Assembly: GCA_028622995.1 (NCBI GenBank)
Contig: JAJQJQ010000004.1
Coordinates: forward strand, 7,688,001-7,752,000
Direction: 5' to 3'
DNA: 64,000 nucleotides
Origin: Panagrolaimus kolymaensis
Taxonomy: Eukaryota; Nematoda; Chromadorea; Rhabditida; Panagrolaimidae
Shown: positions 61,001-64,000 of the stretch, piece after piece
Numbering within the stretch: the first letter of the stretch is position 1
Layout: every line of letters begins with the position of its first letter
The notes under the pieces: generated by a model
The model's input: only the letters and a program-made list of their open reading frames with translations
What the model was told of the DNA's origin: nothing
Database searches by the model: none
Translations under genes and position numbers: made by a program

Positions 61001-64000
61001 ATTTTATGGAAGCTAAGAGTTTTAAAAATATTTTCACAAATTTTAAATTTTGAAAACTGTTTGTTATTACTTTGACCTTCCAAAAAGAAATTTAAAACTG
61101 TGGAGACTCGGTTAAACTTGATTAATTCCAAGGAAAAAAAATAAACTGCGGTAAAAGAGTAGCATTATTTCATTAAAAGTAAAAAAAACTGTATAATTTT
61201 CTTTTGGAAATTCATAAATAAAAAACTGTATTCGCTGTAACTATGTCATATATTGGTGCTTCCCTCAACTTCCGTCCTCTTCTCATTCAAACTTCGCGCT
61301 CCTCTTGATTGTCCTGTAACGAAACAGCCAGCAAGATGGCAGCCTATTTGCATACTTGTGTTTGCTTTGCTTCTGTTTCACTTTCGTAGTTGTAGTTGTA
61401 TGTTACATTATTGTTGTGCTGGTTGTGTGTGTCTCCTGAATAAATATGTTTCTGTATATGTTCTTGTTTTATTAGGAATATCCCAGCTACAGCAGATGCA
61501 ACCAGCTCCCAAGGACTATCAACCGAAACCTCGACGACGCCAATATCTTATCTGTCACCGCGTGACATGGAGGGCCCTACCCATTTGTTCCTGTCTTGAA
61601 GAAATTGCTGCAGCGATGGAATCAAAGGAATGGCTGAACTATTTGAAGATGATGGTGATACTGGTGAACTCTTGGTAATGGTCTGATGGTCTCTTGCTCA
61701 TCTCAATCGTGGAATTATGGATTGAATCGAACTCAAACAACCTGTGAAATATGAACTGCTTATGGAGAAGCCAACAACGAATGTGCTGTGCTACTGGAAT
61801 GTAAGAAACTAAACTTGGTAAAGAACTTATAGAAAAACTTGTGATTGAATTATGGATATGAAACTTTGGTGTTTATGAAAGGAAAACTCTATGGATTGTT
61901 AATGCTCTTGTGTTATGAATGCTTTTTTGTTATGTTAATGAAATGTTATCTCGTCGAAAAGTTGCACTGGTTACAAGACCCAGACAGTAAGTCCACAGAT
62001 ACCCATAGATAGGAAACGAAGTGGCAAAAGTTAAAACTTGCACTGGGTTGCAACTCCAGAAATAACGAAGAAATGAAGATGTATCTCGTCGCAAAATTCT
62101 TCTTCATGGTATGGAGTATGGTTGAGAAAATGTTAACTTGCCAGAACTACTCGATTGAAGAAAGAAATATTCTTGTGATGAATGGATTTGCGCTTGCTTT
62201 ATGGTATGATCTTGCTGTTATGTTCTTAATGGTTATGGAATTTGTGAGGACGAAGTAATCCGATCAAATATGATACTCGTAAAGTTCTAAAATGGTGAAG
62301 ATCGATGGCTCTTATGAATGATCTTGATTTTTTTGATGTATGCTTAATGACAGCAGTGTTCTTGTTGGACCTGTAGCTATCGCTTAGCCTTTTGATGTCA
62401 GCTGGTCAATATGAAGATGGTGAAATTCGTATGGTACTCATGATGAAGGAACAAATCTTGGATGCAGACTTGATTCAACCTGACAGCATTTATGCTTAAT
62501 GTCTTGTACTGATGTCGATACCGATATGGAGAAAGATGCTTTGGTCCAAGAAATGTGTTATGAAAGAAAATTCTATGATCCAGAAATGTGAATGGTTTCA
62601 ACTTCGTGGTTTGGTCGTATGTATGCTCAACGAAAATGTGAGGACACATTTTGGAGGCGGTGGCGGTATGTCATATATTGGTGCTTCCCTCAACTTCCGT
62701 CCTCTTCTCATTCAAACTTCGCGCTCCTCTTGATTGTCCTGTAACGAAACAGCCAGCAAGATGGCAGCCTATTTGCATACTTGTGTTTGCTTTGCTTCTG
62801 TTTCACTTTCGTAGTTGTAGTTGTATGTTACATTATTGTTGTGCTGGTTGTGTGTGTCTCCTGAATAAATATGTTTCTGTATATGTTCTTGTTTTATTAG
62901 GAATATCCCAGCTACAGCAGATGCAACCAGCTCCCAAGGACTATCAACCGAAACCTCGACGACGCCAATATCTTATCTGTCACCGCGTGACAACTAGAAG
63001 GAAATCTTTTTCACTTTTCTCTTAAAACTTATTTTTAAAAAGAAAAAAAAATAAACTGGGTCCCTTTTTTATGGTAAAAGGAATAAAAAACTGCGTAAAA
63101 TAATTACGTTATGAGGATATTCCAATAAATTTAAAACTGAATTGTAAAATAAAATATTTTTTACTAACAAAAATATCCCGAATATTTTTTAATCTATTAT
63201 TTTTAATGAAAACTGTTAACTTCTGTCGTTAATTAATCGAATAATTTTAATTCTAAAAACTGCTTGTTTCTTTTAAAATCCTTTTCAAGGAAAAAAATAA
63301 GGAAATTTTAAAATTTTTAGAAATGTTTAAATAATTTTTACCTATTTAAATGAATTGCTCCACTTTCAGGATCTTTTTCCTCTCCATAAAGGCAACTCTT
63401 CCATTCATGATCATCCCCGCAAGCAGAGGAAATCCAAAATAATTTTTTATTAAAATATTTTTGTTTTTTAACTGATAAATATTTTTCGGATTCACTTAAA
63501 TTTGGTCGCAAATTTTTAACATTATTTTGATTAATTAAATTTATTCCAATTAAAGTTCCATTTTTTAAAATTGCTATTAATTTTTGTGTTTCATAATTAA
63601 TTTCCATGGAATATATTTGTGGGATTTGTGCCAGCCTTCTGTGAATATTAAAGGAATAAGTGGAAGGGGACTGCCATGGAAAAAGAGTCGCAATAAAAAC
63701 ATCTCCATTCGAAGTTGAATAATATAAAAATCCATTCCATGAATCCACTGCAATTCTTTCAATATAGGCTATGGATTTCGTGGTGAGAACGGTGGCATTT
63801 AAACAATTTTCATAGGAACATCGAATTAAACCCGATTGATTTCGAACTGCATAAATTCGTTCTTGAATTCCATCAACCACAAGTTGAACAATTTCTACTC
63901 CATCCGTTTCACGAATAAGCGATTGCTCAGTTTTATATTTAAATTTATTATTATTAAGCAAAATATTATTTGTGTCGTTGGTGGCCGTCGTCATAGTCTC
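45482..64000 (-). CDS. rol-3: ROS1/Sevenless/ROL-3-type receptor tyrosine kinase (20 exons, 5' partial)
   Basis: Exons in transcript order: 63342-64000 (open at the edge), 60731-60882, 60319-60672, 58917-59166, 56963-57957, 55328-55590, 55063-55179, 54904-54992, 53223-53906, 51219-51786, 49702-49915, 49520-49643, 49199-49467, 49015-49146, 48067-48265, 47781-48016, 46938-47118, 46740-46883, 46574-46679, 45482-46042. Every junction is GT-AG and in frame, giving about 2100 residues. Extracellular beta-propeller and fibronectin III domains alternate, then one transmembrane segment, a tyrosine kinase domain and a Gln/Asn-rich tail. The activation loop (YYRVKGEDFLPLRW, DGIFTNKSDVWAYGI) is that of the ROS1/Sevenless family, whose Caenorhabditis member is ROL-3. 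Type I membrane receptor, role in epithelial or cuticle morphogenesis inferred from ROL-3. Introns carry dense plus-strand AAACTG motifs; the first visible intron also holds a young LTR element. Confidence 0.93.
46574..48265 (-). CDS. rol-3: Receptor kinase exons 15-19: tyrosine kinase domain
   Basis: Exons 48067-48265, 47781-48016, 46938-47118, 46740-46883, 46574-46679. Visible landmarks: glycine loop GQGSFG, VAIK lysine, helix C KEAILM with Glu, hinge MELMEGGDL, catalytic HRDLAARN, DFG, activation-loop YY, and SDVWAYGILCWETLTLG. The usual Ala-Pro-Glu is Ala-Val-Glu (LRWLAVESALDG), a conservative-looking but uncommon change. All residues needed for catalysis are present. Confidence 0.95.
49015..51786 (-). 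CDS. rol-3: Receptor kinase exons 10-14: FN3 domains, transmembrane and juxtamembrane
   Basis: Exons 51219-51786, 49702-49915, 49520-49643, 49199-49467, 49015-49146 encode FN3 repeats (SPDTVLLYWKLPQSLNAPRN, FWILKWQEPENDGGAPIVSY, RVRAANSEGFGPYG), then the single membrane span (YYFILWISIIFVLTLLTLCI) and a basic juxtamembrane stretch (RKNKNKEKKRNYKM). Confidence 0.9.
53223..59166 (-). CDS. rol-3: Receptor kinase exons 4-9: propeller, FN3, propeller
   Basis: Exons 58917-59166, 56963-57957, 55328-55590, 55063-55179, 54904-54992, 53223-53906. Exon 4 and most of exon 5 are propeller-like (DNATKAFYFADASDISVFRS). The end of exon 5 is an FN3 domain (PTAPKNLKLFVTQQ, DLFWDSPNEWNGEMLEYIVN). Exons 6-9 form another propeller (VRLFAIDSLDNLVAISNWST, SDWVANRLLFVAGHDIYQIV, NRAASPIIYALTWNGIIAID) leading into an FN3 start. 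Donor GTTTGT of exon 6 is atypical but keeps frame. Confidence 0.87.
59193..59350 (+). repeat. Tandem-type duplication, copy 1
   Basis: Similar to 59723-59872 in the same intron. Three AAACTG sites are shared. Flanks such as AATAATGTT, ATAGTTAAACTG and CGAAAATTAGA match, while 59263-59289 (27 bases after the second motif) does not. Confidence 0.85.
59723..59872 (+). repeat. Tandem-type duplication, copy 2
   Basis: Counterpart of 59193-59350. The diverged 27-base segment is 59787-59813. It has the same length as in copy 1 but only about 12 of 27 matches, most of these in its last third. Confidence 0.85.
60319..60882 (-). CDS. rol-3: Receptor kinase exons 2-3: fibronectin III domain
   Basis: Exons 60731-60882 and 60319-60672 encode PPEKVSLIISGKEAKATWTP through LRYDYKFIETST and NYSIFVRVCT, an FN3 domain split by a 58-base intron. 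AAACTG occurs inside the coding part at 60486-60491 and 60821-60826, and in the intron at 60692-60697. A degraded copy lies at 43730-44182. Confidence 0.88.
61240..61243. other. Target-site duplication (left copy)
   Basis: ACTA, repeated at 62993-62996 just outside the right LTR. Confidence 0.8.
61244..61567 (+). repeat. Left LTR
   Basis: 324 bases, TG...CA ends. Contains AATAAA near 61439 (CTGAATAAATATG), a possible polyadenylation signal. Confidence 0.93.
62669..62992 (+). repeat. Right LTR
   Basis: 324 bases, no difference from the left LTR found by reading. Confidence 0.93.
62993..62996. other. Target-site duplication (right copy)
   Basis: ACTA, matching 61240-61243. Confidence 0.8.
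63342..64000 (-). CDS. rol-3: Receptor kinase exon: beta-propeller segment, open at window edge
   Basis: The frame is open to the edge; the Met at 63994 need not be the start. Propeller-like YWTD-type strands are visible (GIQERIYAVRNQSGLIRCSY, IAVDSWNGFLYYSTSNGDVF). Donor phase 2. Confidence 0.85.

Larger units (their letters stand above)
61244..62992 (+). mobile_element. Non-autonomous LTR retrotransposon, recent insertion
   Basis: Two 324-base direct repeats, identical by inspection, begin TGTCA and end TGACA, and flank 1101 bases. A 4-base target-site duplication ACTA is present at 61240-61243 and 62993-62996. The internal part has no gag, protease or reverse transcriptase frame, so it depends on another element (TRIM/LARD type). 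It starts with TGG right after the left LTR, as primer-binding sites do, and ends in a G-rich stretch (GGAGGCGGTGGCGG). Identical LTRs indicate a young insertion. Orientation is assigned from the TGG and G-rich ends. It lies in an intron of the receptor kinase gene and contains no AAACTG. Confidence 0.93.
46043..63341. other. Introns of the receptor kinase gene, motif arrays
   Basis: Larger introns (for example 47119-47780, 48266-49014, 49916-51218, 51787-53222, 53907-54903, 55591-56962, 57958-58916, 59167-60318, 60883-63341) show no further exons. Nearly all sequence between exons carries plus-strand AAACTG, antisense to the host transcript. Confidence 0.75.
38270..64000 (+). repeat. Right AAACTG motif array domain
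   Basis: The plus-strand AAACTG motif reappears near 38270, becomes dense from about 38616 and continues to the right edge through intergenic DNA and the introns of the receptor kinase gene. Same form, orientation and spacing as the left array. It is interrupted by the LTR element 61244-62992, which has none, and is sparse in exons. Confidence 0.9.

Noticed and set aside
61373..61380. CTGTTTCA, the exact Caenorhabditis 21U-RNA core motif
   Set aside because: Seen inside the LTR and repeated only because the right LTR is identical. One independent occurrence is compatible with chance and unrelated to the AAACTG array.
61568..62668. Coding capacity in the LTR element interior
   Set aside because: Only short frames; no gag, protease, reverse transcriptase, RNase H or integrase motifs.
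1882..63341. AAACTG as simply the antisense of the intron 3' splice consensus
   Set aside because: Almost all copies lie deep in introns or in intergenic DNA with no exon next to them, and the short introns of the 26-38 kb block have normal acceptors without the motif.
1..64000. CRISPR arrays, bacterial operons, rRNA
   Set aside because: None present. Spliceosomal introns, AATAAA signals and a polymerase III tRNA with a T-run terminator show nuclear eukaryotic DNA.

Overview
The window looks like AT-rich nuclear DNA of a nematode. The evidence is short GT-AG introns ending in TTTTCAG or TTTTAG, a nematode-style seven-transmembrane chemoreceptor gene, and orthologues of known animal genes (bark beetle, ROS1/ROL-3, PRP38, SepSecS, Hsp70). 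Species is not determinable by eye. Exon boundaries below were placed by hand, and every junction was checked for reading phase.

Layout. (1) 1460-18006, minus strand: a giant secreted or surface protein of the bark beetle (Anakonda) family, 12 exons visible, with SRCR domains alternating with right-handed beta-helix segments. Its 3' end lies off the left edge. (2) 18007-26147: intergenic, with several candidate regulatory islands. (3) 26148-38054: a compact block of ordinary genes with short introns: a small MED11-like gene, PRP38, SepSecS, an Hsp70 lacking its lid, a long MED11-like gene, a chemoreceptor and a Tudor-domain protein, followed by a tRNA-Glu. (4) 38416-45481: intergenic, holding a BEL/Pao gag relic, a broken copy of two receptor-kinase exons and an orphan exon-like fragment. 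(5) 45482-64000, minus strand: a ROS1/Sevenless/ROL-3-type receptor tyrosine kinase, 20 exons visible, 5' end off the right edge. A young non-autonomous LTR retroelement (61244-62992) sits in its first visible intron.

The striking signal is a short motif, consensus (A/T)AAACTG. It occurs several hundred times (about one per 60-90 bases by hand count) in the introns and intergenic DNA of 1-24.5 kb and 38.3-64 kb, almost always on the plus strand. It is absent from the non-coding DNA of the 24.5-38.2 kb gene block and from the young retroelement. Each motif is followed by about 20-28 bases of unique, more GC-rich sequence, then A/T tracts. In duplicated segments (59193-59350 against 59723-59872, and 43730-44182 against 60319-60886) the motif and both flanks are conserved while the 15-30 bases just 3' of the motif are usually replaced. 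This is the pattern expected of a dense array of tiny, rapidly evolving transcription units. My leading hypothesis is piRNA-like (21U-type) loci with a motif different from the Caenorhabditis one. It is an inference and needs small-RNA data.
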